A stretch of 49,884 bases of DNA from positions 1 through 49,884 of the forward strand of contig CAIVTJ010000023.1 in NCBI GenBank assembly GCA_903908825.1, given 5' to 3'. The notes below the pieces were generated by a model that made no database searches, was not told the origin of the DNA, and was given only the letters and a program-made list of their open reading frames with translations. Made by a program: the position numbers and the translations under genes. This stretch comes from an uncultured Pseudomonadota bacterium. Lineage in GTDB: Bacteria > Pseudomonadota > Gammaproteobacteria > Steroidobacterales > Steroidobacteraceae. Shown piece by piece: positions 14,887-29,200 of this stretch. Every line of letters starts with the position of its first letter. Position 1 is the first letter of the stretch.

Positions 14887-15554
14887 CGGGGCTGACCTGG
14901 CTATCCCCAGGCGATCCGGTCGAGCCGTTTCCGCCTGTCGAGCAGGCCTTGCTCGAGCCCCCGGGGTTGCTGGCCGCCGGTGGTGACTTGTCACCGCAAC
15001 GCTTGGTGGCGGCCTACCGGCGCGGCATTTTTCCGTGGTTTTCACCGGGCGAACCCATTTTGTGGTGGTCACCGGATCCGCGCGAACTGTTGTACCCGGC
15101 CGAGTTCATCGTCTCGCGCAGTCTGGCCAAGACCCTGCGCAGCGGCCGCTACACCGTGCGTCGCAACAGCGCTTTCGCTCAAGTCATCCATCACTGCGCA
15201 GCGCCCCGCGCGATGGCCAGTGGTACGTGGATCTCCAGCGCCATGCAAGCCGCCTATCTGCAACTGCATACGCTGGGCTTAGCCCACAGTTTCGAGACCT
15301 GGCACGGCGATGAGCTGGTCGGCGGGCTCTATGGTGTGCGTATCGGTCGCGTGTTCTGCGGTGAGTCTATGTTCAGCCGGCGCAGCGATGCCTCCAAGGT
15401 GGCACTGCAGGCCCTCGTAAGCTGTTGCGGCCCGGAGGGCATCGATGTCATCGACTGCCAGATGCCGTCGACACATTTACGCAGCTTGGGCAGCCGGCCT
15501 GTGTCACGCAGTCAATTTCTGAGGCATCTGGCGGCCCCCGGCGCAACTGATTGA
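14883..15554 (+). CDS. aat: Leucyl/phenylalanyl-tRNA-protein transferase
   Basis: A 223-aa enzyme (E. coli 234 aa) that moves Leu or Phe from tRNA to proteins with N-terminal Arg or Lys, making N-degrons for ClpS/ClpAP. Family motifs are [42 protein letters not shown] split across residues 22-65, the [16 protein letters not shown] helix, [20 protein letters not shown] and [18 protein letters not shown]. It overlaps the upstream gene by ATGA. clpA and clpS lie on the opposite strand just beyond infA, so three of the core N-degron genes are within 4 kb. An arginyl-transferase-like gene often found between aat and infA is absent here. Confidence 0.96.
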   Translation: MTGLTWLSPGDPVEPFPPVEQALLEPPGLLAAGGDLSPQRLVAAYRRGIFPWFSPGEPILWWSPDPRELLYPAEFIVSRSLAKTLRSGRYTVRRNSAFAQVIHHCAAPRAMASGTWISSAMQAAYLQLHTLGLAHSFETWHGDELVGGLYGVRIGRVFCGESMFSRRSDASKVALQALVSCCGPEGIDVIDCQMPSTHLRSLGSRPVSRSQFLRHLAAPGATD

Positions 15555-15631
15555 TAGCCGCAGGCGGTGTTTCATTGCATTGCGCGCCGCATTTCTGCAT
15601 GATTCGCCCCCTTCAAAGACAGCGGGCGCAC

Positions 15632-15850
15632 ATGTCGAAAGACGATGCAATACAGATGGAAGGCGCGGTCATCGAGACCCTGCCCAACACAACATTTCGC
15701 GTACAGCTGAAAAACGGCCACGTGGTGACCGCGCATATCTCCGGCAAGATGCGCAAGAACTACATCCGCATCCTCACTGGCGATGCCGTCACCGTTGAGA
15801 TGACCCCCTACGACCTGAGCAAAGGACGTATCGTTTACCGCGGTCGTTGA
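15632..15850 (+). CDS. infA: Translation initiation factor IF-1
   Basis: A 72-aa S1-like OB-fold protein, the same length as E. coli IF-1, that binds the 30S A site during initiation. The sequence has the hallmarks [37 protein letters not shown] and the C-terminal KGRIVYRGR (E. coli TYR instead of VYR). The ORF track begins at 15551, but the true ATG at 15632 gives the conserved [11 protein letters not shown] start. The ribosome-binding site is weak (GCGGGC). The last codons and the stop are copied again 51 bp downstream, see the repeat entry. It is followed by a hairpin shared with the convergent clpA. Confidence 0.97.
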   Translation: MSKDDAIQMEGAVIETLPNTTFRVQLKNGHVVTAHISGKMRKNYIRILTGDAVTVEMTPYDLSKGRIVYRGR

Positions 15851-15921
15851 GCGCCGGCATTGTGGGCTGGTGTGCTACCTATCGTTTACCGCGGTCGTTG
15901 AGCGCCGGCACTGTGGGCTGG
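15829..15921 (+). repeat. Direct repeat duplicating the 3' end of infA
   Basis: A 42-bp unit at 15829-15870 recurs at 15880-15921 with a single T/C difference, a period of 51 bp. Each copy begins TATCGTTTACCGCGGTCG, i.e. the last seven codons and the TGA of infA, and continues through GCGCCGGCA to GTGGGCTGG. Only the first copy is part of the gene. Only the second copy completes a hairpin (its GTGGGCTG pairs with CAGCCCAC). Confidence 0.95.
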
Positions 15922-15923
15922 CT

Positions 15924-15932
<9 letters not shown>
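15913..15932. terminator. Hairpin between convergent infA and clpA
   Basis: GTGGGCTG, loop GCTT, CAGCCCAC form a perfect 8-bp stem. It overlaps the last codons and stop of clpA (stop at 15924-15926). No T-run follows on either strand, so termination efficiency is uncertain. It could act on both convergent transcripts. Confidence 0.45.
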
Positions 15933-18200
<2,268 letters not shown>

Positions 18201-18221
18201 CGCTGCACCCTCCGCGACTGG

Positions 18222-18593
18222 TCAGGCAGGTTCCATCGTGCACAGCAAAGGATGCTGGTGCTCGCGGGCATAATTGCTGACTTGCGCTACTTTGGTTTCG
18301 GCAATTTCAAAAGTGTAGGTTCCGCAGACGCCCTTACCGCGCGTATGCACTTCCAGCATCACGCGCGTGGCGGCGTTGCGGTCCAATCGGAAAAACCGCT
18401 CGAGCACGTCCACGACAAACTCCATGGGCGTGTAATCGTCATTGAGCAGCAGCACACTGTAGAGCGGCGCCCGCTTAAGCTGCGGCGGCGCCTCTTCAAC
18501 CATCACGCCACGATCAGGCGATCCGGGGCTGTCATCCTCAGAGTGTGGATCGGGTCCGGATTTGAGCACGGATGAATGGCTGTTTCTGATCAC
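18222..18593 (-). CDS. clpS: ATP-dependent Clp protease adaptor ClpS
   Basis: An adaptor that recognises N-terminal Leu/Phe/Tyr/Trp and hands substrates to ClpA. The binding-pocket motif is [21 protein letters not shown] (Asn and two Asp), and the conserved His is in [11 protein letters not shown]. The C-terminal [20 protein letters not shown] segment is nearly invariant. The start is uncertain. The track ORF from 18701 would run through a strong promoter. GTG at 18593 gives 123 aa with an acidic N-terminal extension like other gammaproteobacterial ClpS, and ATG at 18503 would give 93 aa. I prefer GTG 18593, which lies only about 3 nt below the predicted transcription start. It is co-transcribed with clpA. 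Confidence 0.93.
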   Translation of the reverse strand: MIRNSHSSVLKSGPDPHSEDDSPGSPDRGVMVEEAPPQLKRAPLYSVLLLNDDYTPMEFVVDVLERFFRLDRNAATRVMLEVHTRGKGVCGTYTFEIAETKVAQVSNYAREHQHPLLCTMEPA

Positions 18594-18602
18594 GTCTGGA
18601 AC

Positions 18603-18631
18603 TATATAGGGGCCACGTCGGCCAGTCTCAA
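18603..18631 (-). promoter_or_regulatory. Near-consensus sigma-70 promoter for clpS-clpA
   Basis: On the minus strand, TTGAGA (18631-18626), a 17-bp spacer and TATATA (18608-18603). Transcription should begin near 18596, about 3 nt before the GTG at 18593. No Shine-Dalgarno sequence fits between them. Confidence 0.65.
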
Positions 18632-18650
18632 GAGCCTTAGCAATGTGATC

Positions 18651-18668
18651 GTTTTGTGACGGCAAAAC
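18651..18668. promoter_or_regulatory. Inverted repeat upstream of gspC
   Basis: GTTTTG, spacer TGACGG, CAAAAC lie 17 bp before the gspC ATG in the clpS/gspC divergent region. The symmetry extends imperfectly outward (GATC...AATC). It could be an operator for gspCDEF or a hairpin near the ribosome-binding site. No regulator can be named. Confidence 0.35.
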
Positions 18669-18684
18669 AATCGCTTGAGAGCCA

Positions 18685-19611
18685 ATGTCCACGCAACGCA
18701 TACTACTGGGACAGATGTCGACACCCTCAACTAAAGTGCTGGCCGATGTCCGCAGCCTGGCCGGAGTGGCTGCCCGGGCGCCCCAATGGGTGGCGGGAGC
18801 GCTAGTGCTGGCCTTGGGCGTGCGCGCGGCCTACCTCGTTACCGATCTCGCCGGCGTCAATAAAACGGCTTTACCACCCGAAACGGCTGTGGCCTTGGCG
18901 CCGACTGTTTCGCGAGTGGATGTTCCGGCCTTGCTGGCCGCCAATCTATTCGGCTCCGCCCAGCGCAGCACTGCCTCCGGCCCTGCACCGATCACGCAGA
19001 TGCCGCTGGTGCTGGTCGGCGTGTTGTCAGCCAGTGATCCGAAAAAGGGCTATGCCATCCTCGGTGCCTCTGCCGCAGACGCCAAGCTTTACCAGACCGG
19101 CGCGACCTTACCGGGCGGCGGCAGTTTGTTCGAAGTGCACACCGACCGGGTGTTGATCAGCGTCAATGGCAGCATCGAAGCCTTATTGATGCCGCGGCAA
19201 ACGGCTCCCGCCGCAGAGCCGCCGCCCGCAGCCAACAAAGCGCCTACCGAAACTTTGGGCGGCCTGTTGCAGCAAAATCCCGGTGTCATTCCCGACATCA
19301 TCCGCCCGCAAGTGGTCGTCAACGATGGCAAACAACTGGGCTTTCGCGCCATGCCGGGACCCAACCGCAAGGCCTTTGACAGCCTGGGCCTGAAGCCCGG
19401 AGACCTGGTCACGGCCATCAATGGCACGCCGCTGACCGATCCGGCTATCGGACGGCAGGTGTTCGCCTCGCTATCGGGCAACAGCAGCGCGCGACTGACC
19501 GTCGTTCGCGGCGATCAGAAGCAGGACATCACAATCGACGTCGCGCAGGCTCAAGCCGAGTTGCTCAAAGCCCGTAACAGTCACGCAACGCCCCCAGACG
19601 ACGCGCCCTAG
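18685..19611 (+). CDS. gspC: Type II secretion system protein GspC
   Basis: A 308-aa inner-membrane clamp protein linking the assembly platform to the secretin. There is a short cytoplasmic tail, one membrane helix ([21 protein letters not shown], about residues 33-53), then the periplasmic homology region (about 85-170, with [30 protein letters not shown] and a [10 protein letters not shown] turn), which binds the GspD N0 domain. A Pro/Ala-rich linker follows, and a C-terminal PDZ domain (about 215-290, with [18 protein letters not shown]). An in-frame ATG at 18715 is an equally plausible start. It is the first gene of gspC-D-E-F. Confidence 0.93.
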   Translation: MSTQRILLGQMSTPSTKVLADVRSLAGVAARAPQWVAGALVLALGVRAAYLVTDLAGVNKTALPPETAVALAPTVSRVDVPALLAANLFGSAQRSTASGPAPITQMPLVLVGVLSASDPKKGYAILGASAADAKLYQTGATLPGGGSLFEVHTDRVLISVNGSIEALLMPRQTAPAAEPPPAANKAPTETLGGLLQQNPGVIPDIIRPQVVVNDGKQLGFRAMPGPNRKAFDSLGLKPGDLVTAINGTPLTDPAIGRQVFASLSGNSSARLTVVRGDQKQDITIDVAQAQAELLKARNSHATPPDDAP

Positions 19612-19645
19612 CCGCCGTCACGTACAGCACAGCAGGTACAGGACC

Positions 19646-21702
19646 ATGTCACGTTCACCCCGCCCGCAAGCCATTCAACGCGCAGCGACACTGCCACGCA
19701 GTCTGATCGCCGCAGCGGTCCTGTTGTGTTGTGCAACCGGCAGCAGCAGCGTCTGGTCAGCTGCACCGGCTGCCAGTCAGCGCATCACCACCAACTTCAA
19801 GGACGCCGACATCACGCAGGTGGTCGAAGCGGTCAGTGCGGCAACCGGCCGTAATTTCATCGTCGACCCGCGCGTGCGCGCTCAAGTCAACCTGATCTCT
19901 GCACAGCCGATGACGCCGGCAGACTTTTATCAAGCCTTCCTGAGCATCCTGCAGGTCAATGGCTTTGTCGCTGTGCCGGCCGGCAATGTCATCAAGATCG
20001 TGCCCGATGCCAACGTGCGCACCATGCCCGCCAGCGACCTGCCGGAGCGTGTCAGCAGCACTTCAGACGAGATGGTCACTCAGGTCATCACCGTCAAGAA
20101 CACCAGCGCCGCGCAGATGGTGCAGGTGCTGCGGCCGCTGGTGGCGCAGTACGGTCATCTGGCCTCTGTACCGGGCAGCAACACGCTGATCATCTCGGAC
20201 CGCGCCAGCAACGTGAACCGCATCATGCGCATCATCGGCCGGGTCGATCAGTCCAACGACGCGAACATCGAAGTCATTCCGCTGCAGAACTCCACCGCCG
20301 CGGAAATCGTGCGCACGCTGACCGCATTGACCACCGGTCAGGCTGCAGCCGAAGGCGGCGGCGCTGCGCCTAAGGTTGTCGCAGACGAACGCTCCAACAG
20401 CGTGCTGGTCAGCGGCGAGAGTACGCAGCGTCTGCGTATCGCCACACTGATCGCCCACTTGGACACACCCGCAGAAAACGGTGGCGACACGCAAGTGCGC
20501 TACCTGCGCTATGCCAATGCCGAAAAGATCGCCCCCAAGCTCAAAGAGCAGTTGACCGGCGTCACGGCCAGCACCGCGGGTGCTGCAGGCGCAGCCCCTA
20601 CCGCGGACAAGGCCACCAACATCTGGGCAGAGCCGCAAACCAATGCCATCGTGGTCACCGCGCCGCCCAAGACCATGCGCATGCTGATGACCATCGTCGA
20701 CCGCTTGGATATCCGCCGCGCGCAGGTGCTGGTCGAGGCCATCATCGTCGACGTGCGCATGGATAAAGCTTCAGACCTGGGCGTGAACTGGGCGGTCTGG
20801 TCCAAGGACGGCAACCCGACCATCCCGGCTGGTGGTTTCGTTTCACCGGTGGGCGCTGCCAACAGCAATCCGCTGTCGATCATCGATCTGGCCCGCGCGG
20901 TCAACAGTCCGTCGACAGCCACAACAGCGCCTCTGGGAACGACCTTTGGCATCGGCCGCATCGCCTCATCAGGGGTGAACTTCGCAGCGATGCTGCGCGC
21001 CCTGCGTTCAGACTCCAACACCAACGTGATCGCCACACCGTCGGCGACCACCATGGACAACCAGGAGACTCAGCTCAAGGTCACGCAGGAAGTGCCGTTC
21101 ATCACCGGTCAGTACACCAACAGCACCAGTACCAGCAGCGGCACGGTCAACCCGTTCACCACGGTGCAGCGCCAGGAAGTGGGCACCATCCTGAAGATCA
21201 CGCCGCAGATCAACGAAGGCGACGCGATCATGCTCAAGATCGAGCTCGAAAGCTCTGAGCTTTCAGGCACTACGGGTGACGCCAACAGCCTGATCACCAA
21301 CAAGCGTGTGATCAACACCAACGTGCTGATCGAGGACCAAGGCATTGTGGTGCTGGGCGGCCTGATCCGTGACAGCAACATCGATGGCGAGAACCACGTG
21401 CCCTTCCTGGGCAAACTGCCGCTGATCGGCGAAGCGTTCAAGTCACGCAACGAGAAGCATCAGAAGTCGAACCTGATGGTGTTCATCCGCCCGAAGATTT
21501 TGCATGACGGCATGCAGACTTCGATCGAGACCAATGCCAAGTACAACATGATCCGCGACGAACAAAAGACCCTTGGCGATCGCAAGGAACTGATCCCCAT
21601 GCTGCCGTTCGAGAAGGCGCCGCTGCTGCAACCGGCACCGCCGCCGCCGCCTGCGGCCTTGAACCCGACCGATGCGACCAAGACCAGCGGAGCAAAGGCC
21701 CC

Positions 21703-21706
<4 letters not shown>
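19646..21706 (+). CDS. gspD: Type II secretion system secretin GspD
   Basis: A 686-aa outer-membrane secretin. The signal peptide runs to about residue 39 ([23 protein letters not shown]). N0 (about 45-115) starts [26 protein letters not shown]1-N3 ring domains follow to about residue 340, then the secretin beta-barrel with the conserved [17 protein letters not shown]. The N3 domain and gate carry a Ser/Thr-rich loop ([14 protein letters not shown]). The C-terminus is Pro/Ala-rich and no pilotin-binding S-domain is obvious. Two cysteines in the signal region (LLCC) could suggest a lipoprotein, but no lipobox is convincing. Its last bases overlap gspE. Confidence 0.96.
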
Positions 21707-23196
<1,490 letters not shown>

Positions 23197-23205
23197 TAAC
23201 AGCCC

Positions 23206-24420
23206 ATGGGCGCCTACGAATACACCGCGCTGGATGCCGCAGGTAAAGAGCGCCAGGGGGTCATCGAAGGTGACACGCCACGCCACGTGCGCGCGCAACT
23301 GCGCGAGCGCGAGTTGCTGCCGGTCAGCATCTCGGAAGTGGCACAAAAAGAATCGCGCCGCCAGCAAGGCTTCACGTTTTCGAGCGGCGCCTCAGCTTCT
23401 GACTTGTCACTGCTGACGCGACAACTGGCAACCCTGTGCAAAGCGGGTCTGCCGCTGGAAGAGGCGCTGCTGGCGGTCTCACAGCAATCGGAAAAGCCCC
23501 GCATTCAAAGCATCTTGCTGGGTGTGCGGGCGCGCGTGCTCGAGGGCCATACGCTGGCCGATGGACTGCATGACTTTCCGCGTGTGTTCCCCGAGATTTA
23601 CCGCGCCACGGTTGCCGCCGGTGAGCAGTCCGGACATTTGGACAAAGTCCTCGAACGCCTGGCTGATTACACCGAGAACCGCGAACAGATCCGTCAGAAG
23701 ATGCTCGGCGCCCTGCTCTACCCGATCGTGCTGACCGTCATGTGCTTTGGCATCGTGGCTATTTTGCTGGTCTATGTGGTGCCCAAAGTCGTCGATGTTT
23801 TTGACGCCAACCACGCCAAGCTGCCGCTGGCCACACAGATACTGGTGGCTGTCAGCGGCTTTCTGCGCAACCAAGGCATCTGGTTGCTGCTGGCGGTGGC
23901 GTTGGCCGGTGTGCTGCTGTGGCGCTGGCTCAAAGATCCGCAGGCGCTGCGGCGCTTTCATCTGCTGCAGTTGCGTCTGCCACTGGTCGGCAAGCTCTCG
24001 CGGGGTTTCAACACCGCGCGGTTCACCCGCACCCTGAGCATCCTGACCGGCAGCGCCGTGCCGGTGCTGGATGCGCTGCGCATCTCGGGCGAAGTCATCA
24101 CCAACCTGCCCATGCGTGATGCCGTCGGCATCGCCGCGCAGCGCGTGCGCGAAGGCGCAGCCATCGGCCGGTCGCTGGCCAGCAGCAAGCTGTTTCCGCC
24201 GATGATGATCCACCTGGTCTCCAGCGGCGAGTCCAGCGGCGAGCTCGAAGCCATGCTCGAGCGTGCCGCGCAAAGCCAGGAGCGCGAATTGGATGGTTTA
24301 TTGACGGCCATGGTCGGATTGCTGGGCCCGCTCATGATCGTCGGTATGGGTCTGGTGGTGATGGCCATCGTGTTTGCGATGCTGCTGCCCATATTCGAGA
24401 TGAATTCGCTGATCTCTTAG
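23206..24420 (+). CDS. gspF: Type II secretion system inner-membrane platform protein GspF
   Basis: A 404-aa polytopic platform protein. It starts MGAYEYTALDAAGKERQGVIEG, the usual GspF N-terminus. Two T2SSF four-helix bundles (about residues 70-190 and 275-395) alternate with three membrane segments near 170-195, 220-240 and 370-400. Conserved motifs are LTRQLATLCKAGLPLEEAL, VAAGEQSGHLDKVLERLADY and VSSGESSGELEAMLERAA. It follows gspE after 9 bp and ends the T2SS run: no gspG-K pseudopilins and no gspL, M or N lie downstream here. Confidence 0.96.
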   Translation: MGAYEYTALDAAGKERQGVIEGDTPRHVRAQLRERELLPVSISEVAQKESRRQQGFTFSSGASASDLSLLTRQLATLCKAGLPLEEALLAVSQQSEKPRIQSILLGVRARVLEGHTLADGLHDFPRVFPEIYRATVAAGEQSGHLDKVLERLADYTENREQIRQKMLGALLYPIVLTVMCFGIVAILLVYVVPKVVDVFDANHAKLPLATQILVAVSGFLRNQGIWLLLAVALAGVLLWRWLKDPQALRRFHLLQLRLPLVGKLSRGFNTARFTRTLSILTGSAVPVLDALRISGEVITNLPMRDAVGIAAQRVREGAAIGRSLASSKLFPPMMIHLVSSGESSGELEAMLERAAQSQERELDGLLTAMVGLLGPLMIVGMGLVVMAIVFAMLLPIFEMNSLIS

Positions 24421-24482
24421 GGTTTTAATTCACCGCACCTCAGACACCTCCACCCCAGCACACTTAATACTGAGCACGGGCC

Positions 24483-24761
24483 ATGAGCGAGAAGCCGGAA
24501 ACCGAAGACTTTGACGACCCGGATGCCGATGAACTACTCGGCGATGCCGAAGATTTGGACCTGGAACGGGTCAACAAAGATCTGGAACATTCGCGCAAGC
24601 GCGCGCCCAAAGGCGGTGGCGACCCGGCCTGGCGGCGGCTTGAAGACTTGCGCGAACAAAAGCGCCTCAGGGAACTGACCTCAGACTTTGAAGACTACGA
24701 TATCGGCCTGCCCGAACCGGCCCCGGTTCGTAAGTCCGGACAGTCGCATCGCGATAACTAA
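24483..24761 (+). CDS. Small acidic conserved hypothetical protein
   Basis: A 92-aa protein with a very acidic first third (DFDDPDADELLGDAEDLD), a basic centre (HSRKRAPKGGGDPAWRRLEDL), and a second charged helix ending DFEDYDI. The pattern WRRLEDLREQKRLRE...DFEDYDI resembles small proteins found next to unrelated genes in many gammaproteobacteria (PA3496-like), whose function I do not know. No membrane segment or signal peptide is seen, and it is probably cytoplasmic and partly disordered. It starts 62 bp after gspF; a TTAATACT stretch 13 bp before the ATG could serve as a -10, but no partner -35 is clear. Confidence 0.75.
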   Translation: MSEKPETEDFDDPDADELLGDAEDLDLERVNKDLEHSRKRAPKGGGDPAWRRLEDLREQKRLRELTSDFEDYDIGLPEPAPVRKSGQSHRDN

Positions 24762-24918
24762 ACCAGCGTCTTACGCCCTCCTCAGGTGGCTAGGCGGCGG
24801 CTTGGTCTGTCATGATGTGGTGTTGGCAGCCGTCACGACACCCTTCGTACGGCTCAGCCTTACGTCCCCGGCCTTATGGCGCGGACGAGCAGGAAAGTAA
24901 GTTTATGGACGGGTCGAC

Positions 24919-26211
24919 GTGAAGATAGCGATCGTAGGTACCGGGATCGCCGGCAATGTCATCGCCCACCATTTGCACCCGCACCACGACGTGCACCTGT
25001 TCGAGGCAGGCGCTCATGTCGGCGGACACTCCCATACCCATGACGTCAGCCTCGACGGCCACGCCTATACCGTCGACACCGGCTTCATCGTCTATAACGA
25101 ACGCACGTATCCGCAGTTCACCGCCATGCTGGCGGCATTGGGCGTGGCAACTCAGCCCAGCTCAATGAGCTTCTCGGTGCGCTGCGAGCGCAGCGGACTG
25201 GAATACAACGGCAATACCCTCAACAGTCTGTTCGCCCAACGGCGCAACCTGCTGCGGCCCGGCTTCTGGCGCATGGTGCTGGAAATCCTGCGCTTTAACC
25301 GGACAGCACCGGCCTTGCTGGATGACAGCAACAACAGCAGCGCCCTGACGCTAGGCCAATACTTGGACAGCGGCCGTTATTCGCGCGAGTTCATCGACTG
25401 GTACATCATGCCCATGGGTGCGGCGATCTGGTCCACCGACACCACGCGCATGCTCGATTTTCCGGCGCGCAGTTTCATACGGTTTTTTCACAACCACGGC
25501 ATGCTCTCGGTCAATGACCGGCCGCAATGGCGCACCATCAGCGGCGGCTCGCGCCAATATGTGCACAAGCTGACCGCGGACTTTGCCGATCGCATACGCC
25601 TCAACTGCGGCGTGCAGGCCATACGTCGTTATGACGGGCATGTCGAGATCGACAGCACACAGGAAACTGCCGAGCGCTTTGATCAGGTGTTTATCGCCTG
25701 TCACAGCGATCAGGCACTGGCACTGCTGCAAGACCCCAGCGACGCAGAGACGCAGACCTTAAGCGCCATCCCCTATCAAGCCAGCGACATGGTGCTGCAT
25801 ACCGACACGCGTTTGTTGCCGCGCCGGCGTCTGGCGCGCGCGGCTTGGAACTACCATCTGCTGGCCGACCCGCTGCCCTTTCAGAAAGTTCGCAGCGCCG
25901 CCACCGTCACCTATGACATGAATATCCTGCAGGATCTGCGCGGGCCGCACACGCTGTGCGTGTCACTCAACCGCACGGCGGATATTGATCCTGCCAAGAT
26001 TTTGCGCCAGGTGACTTACCAGCATCCGGTGTACACCTTGGCGGGTCTGGCCGCGCAGGCGCGGCATGGCGAGATCAACGGCTACCAACGCACTTATTTT
26101 TGTGGTGCCTATTGGCGTTATGGCTTTCATGAAGACGGTGTGGTCAGTGCGCTGGCAGCGCTCGATCACTTTTCGGCACGCACCTCAACGGAAGTCACGC
26201 GACGCTGGTAA
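24919..26211 (+). CDS. FAD-dependent amine oxidase-like protein
   Basis: 430 aa. The N-terminal Rossmann motif IAIVGTGIAGNVIAHHLHP is followed by an acidic residue (HLFEAGAHVGGHSHTHDV), typical of the NAD(P)/FAD-binding amine oxidase group. The segments YTVDTGFIVYNERTYPQF, YIMPMGAAIWSTDTTRMLDFPA and CGAYWRYGFHEDGVVSAL match a family often encoded with a DUF1365 protein and a cyclopropane-fatty-acid synthase, and thought to modify lipids. Those partners are not next to it here. The start is GTG at 24919; a nearby ATG at 24905 is out of frame. Its 3' end overlaps convergent dnaE2 by 27 bp. The upstream 157 bp hold nothing recognisable. Confidence 0.85.
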   Translation: MKIAIVGTGIAGNVIAHHLHPHHDVHLFEAGAHVGGHSHTHDVSLDGHAYTVDTGFIVYNERTYPQFTAMLAALGVATQPSSMSFSVRCERSGLEYNGNTLNSLFAQRRNLLRPGFWRMVLEILRFNRTAPALLDDSNNSSALTLGQYLDSGRYSREFIDWYIMPMGAAIWSTDTTRMLDFPARSFIRFFHNHGMLSVNDRPQWRTISGGSRQYVHKLTADFADRIRLNCGVQAIRRYDGHVEIDSTQETAERFDQVFIACHSDQALALLQDPSDAETQTLSAIPYQASDMVLHTDTRLLPRRRLARAAWNYHLLADPLPFQKVRSAATVTYDMNILQDLRGPHTLCVSLNRTADIDPAKILRQVTYQHPVYTLAGLAAQARHGEINGYQRTYFCGAYWRYGFHEDGVVSALAALDHFSARTSTEVTRRW

Positions 26212-29200
26212 CAAAGCGCCCAGCAAGCGCGAGCGGTCGAGCAACTGCCCTGCCAACACATGCACAATGCCTGACTCGCGCTGCAAGCGACCACGCACTT
26301 CAAGCAACCGTGATTCGTACAACGCGCGTCGCTGCCGTTCGCCCAGTTCCCGCCAGACGATGATGCTGACGGTGCCGGTCTCATCTTCCAAAGACAAAAA
26401 GGTCACGCCGCTGGCACTCTGCGGCCGCTGACGGTTGATGACCAGGCCGGCCACACGCACCTGCGTATCGGCTGCGATAGACATCAGATCGGTTGCCGTA
26501 CACACGCCCGATGCGGCCAGACGGGTCCGCAACAAGGCCAGCGGATGCCGCCCCAGCGTCAGACCCAGCGAGCGGTAATCGGCCACGATGTCCTGGCCCT
26601 CACTGGGCCGGCGCAGCAACGGCAAGGCTGTCTCTTGCGACAAGGCTGGTGCGGTCGGTAAGCCAGGCTGATAACCGGCAACCTGCCAGTAAGCGCGGTG
26701 ACGATGCCCGCCCAATGAAGCCAGCGCACCAGCGTCAGCCAGTGCCTCCAAGTCACGACGGTCCAGCGCTGCACGCGCGGCAAGGTCAGTCACGTCGGCA
26801 AAACCGGTAGCGCTGCGCGCAACGCAGATGCGGGTCATGGCCGCTGCGGACAAGGACTTGACCAAGCCCAAACCCAAACGCAGTGCCGGTGCGCCATCGG
26901 CGGCGGGCTCTAAGGTGCACAGCGCATCGCTGCAACTCACATCGACCTCGCGCACCTGCACGCCATGGTTGCGCGCGTCGCGCACCAGTTGCGCCGGTGC
27001 ATAAAAGCCCATCGGTTGGCTGTCCAGCAATGCCGCCGTAAAGGCCGCCGGATGATGGCACTTGAGCCAAGCTGACACATAGACCAGCAAAGCAAAGCTG
27101 GCCGCATGTGACTCCGGAAAGCCGTATTCGCCGAAACCTTGGATCTGGCTGAATATCTGCCGCGCAAAGTGCTCTTCATAGCCGCGCTCGCGCATGCCGT
27201 CTATCAGTCGCGTCTCGAAACCACCCAAACCGCCGCGACGCTTCCACGCAGCCATCGCCCGGCGCAATTGATCGGACTCGCCGGGCGTGAAGCCGGCCGC
27301 AACGATGGCCAGTTGCATCACCTGTTCCTGAAAGATGGGGATACCCAGCGTGCGTGACAACACACCGGCCACCTCGGCACTGGGATAGGTGACCGGCTCC
27401 AGACCGCTGCGACGCCGCAGGTAGGGATGCACCATGTCACCCTGTATGGGACCTGGTCGCACGATCGCCACTTCGATGACCAGGTCGTAATAGCAACGCG
27501 GCTGCAAGCGCGGCAGCATGGACATCTGCGCGCGCGATTCGATCTGAAATACGCCGACAGTGTCGGCACGGCAGATCATCTCGTAAACGCTCGCATCCTC
27601 GGCCGGCACATCGGCCAAGGTGAGCGCTGGCTGACCATAAAAGCGTGCAATAAACCCGAAGCAGCGGCGGATCGCGGCCAGCATGCCTAATCCCAGCACA
27701 TCGACTTTGATTAGACCTAAGTCATCCAGATCGTCTTTGTCCCACTGGATCACCGTACGCTGCGCCATGGCTGCGTTCTCTACCGGCACCAGCTCTTCCA
27801 GCAAACCCTGCGCGATAACAAAACCGCCGACGTGCTGCGATAAGTGCCTTGGAAAGCTCACCAACTGGCGCGCCAGACTGAGCAGTTGCAGCACCTGTGG
27901 CTGGTGCACATCGATGTTGCCCGCCTGCGCGCGCTGTTCATCGATGACACCGTGCGCATCCCAGCGCAGATAGGCCGCGCATTGTGCTGCCAACTGGCTG
28001 TCATAGCCCAATACCTGAGCCAGATCGCGCAGCGCACTGCGCGGCCGGTAACAGATGACCGTGGCTGTGAGTGCTGCGCGCTCACGGCCATACTTGCGAT
28101 AGATGTACTGAATGACTTCTTCGCGGCGCTCGTGTTCGAAATCGACATCGATGTCGGGCGGCTCTGCCCGTTCGCGCGATATAAAGCGCTCGAACAACAT
28201 CTTCATGCGTACCGGATCGACCGCCGTGATACCGAGGCAATAACAAACGATAGAGTTGGCTGCAGAACCACGTCCCTGACACAAAATGCCGATGCTGCGC
28301 GCGTACTGCACGATGTCATGCACCGTCAGAAAAAACGGCTCGTAAGCTAACTCGACGATCAACGACAACTCGTGCTCGACCTGTTGCAACACGGCAGCCG
28401 GTGCGCCCTGCGGCCAGCGCGTCTGCATGCCGTCTGTGGTGAGCTGTCGCAACCAACTGCTGGCGCTATGGCCTGGCGGCACCAACTCGCGCGGATATTC
28501 ATAGCGCAGTTCAGCCAACGAGAAGGTGCAACGCGCAGCAATGCGACACGTCTCGGCCAGCAGGGGCTCGGGATACAGACGACGTAGACGGGCGATATCA
28601 CGCAGATGCCGCTCACCGTTGGGATGCAAACACCAGCCGGCCTGCGACAACTCGACACCATGACGAACGGCTGTGAGTGCATCCTGCAGACAGCGGCGTT
28701 CGCGGCTGTGCATGTGCACATCACCACAAGCCACAGCGCGCAAACCTGCCGCGGTCGCCAAGGCAGTCAAGCGCTGCAGACGCCGACGATCATCGCCATC
28801 GCAGAGCAACTCGATGCCCAGCCATGCAGCCTCGGCAAAGCAGCCTTGCAACCATTGCCCTTGCGGCAACTCGCCGCTATCACCGGGCAACCAGATGGCC
28901 AGACAATCGCTGCCAAGACCTGCCGGCAACGACAGACACTGTTCGACATCCTCGCGACTGAGGTGATAGCTGCCCTTATCCGCCGCACGGCGGCCACGCG
29001 TGATGAGCCGGCACAACTGCCCGTAACCGCGCCGGTTGGTAGCCAGCAGCACCAGCCGCAAACCGCAGGTCAGCGTGAAGCTGGCGCCGATGATCAGCGG
29101 CAGTCCCTGCTTGAGGGCTGCCACATGCGCACGCACCACGCCAGCCACAGAGCACTCATCGGTGATCGCCAACGCGGCATAGCCCAACTCGTGTGCACGG

